Source: Hydractinia symbiolongicarpus (lineage: Eukaryota > Cnidaria > Hydrozoa > Anthoathecata > Hydractiniidae). From it: 60,000 bases of DNA. The notes under the pieces were generated by a model that saw only the letters and a list, made by a program, of their open reading frames with translations, made no database searches and had not been told where the DNA came from. Each line of letters starts with the position of its first letter. Within the stretch, counting starts at the first letter, position 1. Made by a program: the position numbers and the translations under genes. The stretch covers positions 6,264,001 to 6,324,000 of the forward strand of contig NC_079886.1 of NCBI RefSeq assembly GCF_029227915.1, given 5' to 3'. This document shows, piece after piece, positions 58,497 through 60,000 of the stretch.

Positions 58497-59552
58497 ATTT
58501 TGTAACCGAGAAAAACATTGATTAGCGCTCAGAAGACACTTTTGATCATAGGAATGTCTTGTCAAAAAATATGATTTAGAACAACACCACATATGGTAAT
58601 ATCAATTTTTGTATCATATCAGAGACAAATCATAATGTACAGTTCAAATTTTTCTCAAAAAATCGAAGTGAAGTATAGAAACCAGTTTCGATTAGATAAG
58701 TTTTTTTCTACCTGGAAAATTTCTGAGAAGATGACTATATTAATAATATAACAATCAGAAATGTTTATTCTTATTTCATGTTCTTATTATTTAATACTCT
58801 TTCTTATTTCTTATATTCGATAACTTCACAAAAAAATGTTTAAAATGTCACTAAAAGAGAGGTAGAACTTCATTATGTTCAATTCCCACCTAAAATTTGC
58901 AACTCCTACTTTAGTTTTGCAACTTCCATTTCATATGTATTTGTGAATTTTATGTAGCAACTCGTACATTTTGAACACCAACCTAAAAAATTATTGTACC
59001 AAGTAGTAACTTGCAGCTTTAAATTCTTATTTTATAAAACTAAGCTTTGGCGACTTGTAACTTGTAATGGGCAACTCCTAACTCGTAGCTGAAGCCACGT
59101 TTCATGTGTAATGAAATAAAAACTGCCAAAGAGTGTTTATGGTATTCTAGTAAAAATCACAGAAAGAATTTTTCTAAAGGTTAAGCGGCTACTTAGGTGG
59201 TGATCACTAGTAGAAAGTTATTAAATTTCCTACGTGGATAATTTGTTGAAAATGGTTGTTAAAATTGAAATGATCACTGTGGAATGTCATTTAGATTCAT
59301 TAAAAAGACAATATGCCTTAATGTGATGTTACTGACGTAAGGTGGGAAGAAAAATTACCGTAGCAACGATCTTCGTAAAATAGATGCAAGAGCATTAATG
59401 TTTGGCGTCGACCGACCGAAACCTTGATGGCTCCAAGCTATTTATTATTTATTAGTATTTAGCTGTACTTGAACAAACAGCAGTGTCAATTCTTTAACGT
59501 CATTAATTTTTTAACAAAAAAATCAAACAAGAGCTATATTCATTATAGGATA
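58497..59552. other. Intergenic, nothing recognised
   Basis: Loose repetition of CAACTCCTA / CAACTTCC / CAACTCGTA words occurs at 58900-59090. Otherwise there is no feature. Confidence 0.45.
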
Positions 59553-59902
59553 TTAAAGGGGCTACGAGCCGGTTAAAATGCTCACATTTCGCTAATCCCG
59601 CGCACATATTAAAAATCCGGCAAACGCAATTTGCGTAGTAAACAGACCAGCGCATTTTTCTCGCTGTTTCAATATTTTTTTGGAAAAGTATATTACAAAG
59701 AAATATTTCAGCAAGGCTCATTCTGGATGAAAACATGACCAAGGCTGGAGAAGATAAAAATTCTAGATATATCTATATGCTCGTGTCTGTAAATTACATA
59801 CATGCCGGAAAAATAGCCATTTTCGTTCTTCGCCGCCTCCCGCTCGACTTTCGTGTAAGTCACTAAAGTCGAAAACCAACAGCCGTTCCGTAGCCCCTTT
59901 AA
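59553..59902. mobile_element. 350-bp TTAA-flanked MITE (piggyBac-type)
   Basis: TTAA then AGGGGCTACGAGCCGG at the left; the inverted AGGGGCTACGGAACGG then TTAA at the right (13 of 16 terminal bases match). TTAA target duplication is the hallmark of piggyBac elements. No ORF of note lies inside. Its right end recurs at 15955-16002. Confidence 0.8.
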
Positions 59903-60000
59903 GAAATTAAAAGCAGGATTTTGTTGTGTGTTTTACGTAGATATATATTTCCGGGGAAACAACTTTCGGCTCATTAGAATAAAACATATTAAAGCACAGA

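Overview
The window looks like nuclear DNA of a metazoan, most probably a cnidarian and perhaps a hydrozoan. The support is AT-rich sequence (about two thirds A+T or more by eye), short GT-AG introns, ETS-family transcription factor genes, a Penelope-like retroelement, a tRNA-derived SINE, several small DNA transposons and many minisatellites. The species cannot be fixed from the sequence alone. There is no sign of bacterial operons, rRNA or CRISPR arrays.

Only two genes are secure. Both are on the + strand, about 28 kb apart, and encode ETS-domain proteins: ETS-A (26241-27407, 349 aa) and ETS-B (55233-56451, 332 aa). Each has an 80-codon first coding exon carrying most of the ETS domain, one short phase-0 intron at the same codon, and a long, unlike, Ser/Asn-rich second exon. 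Both have a TATATAAATA-type TATA box upstream. The middle 84 nt of the first exons differ at one base, while the next 75 nt differ at 15, which suggests recent gene conversion.

The rest is mostly repeats. 1-3.7 kb holds no supported gene. 3.7-7.4 kb is a pair of inverted arms around a spacer with a ~126-bp tandem repeat. 7.7-17.6 kb contains four unassigned exon-like ORFs with good splice signals and a stray Penelope terminal repeat. 17.8-23.1 kb is a large imperfect palindrome with arms of about 1.7 kb, and only the left arm carries an 11-copy 15-bp minisatellite. 23.1-26 kb is empty up to the ETS-A promoter.

27.4-38 kb has weak long-period repeats, a GC-rich island, a 20-copy 42-bp minisatellite without a single indel, and a CACGTG-rich minisatellite. 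38.1-41.3 kb has pogo/Tigger-like ends, a complete 441-bp MITE and a decayed Penelope-like element (reverse transcriptase plus GIY-YIG) with almost perfect inverted terminal repeats and hammerhead-like motifs. 42.3 kb has a tRNA-derived SINE. 45.9-46.5 kb has phased TGACGTCA palindromes, 50.4-52.0 kb an eroded ~95-bp tandem array, and 52.5 kb a Cys-rich ORF. After ETS-B come a possible two-exon small ORF (58.2 kb) and a TTAA-flanked MITE (59.55-59.90 kb).

The two ETS proteins would act as DNA-binding regulators. No other functional link between the genes can be read from the sequence.
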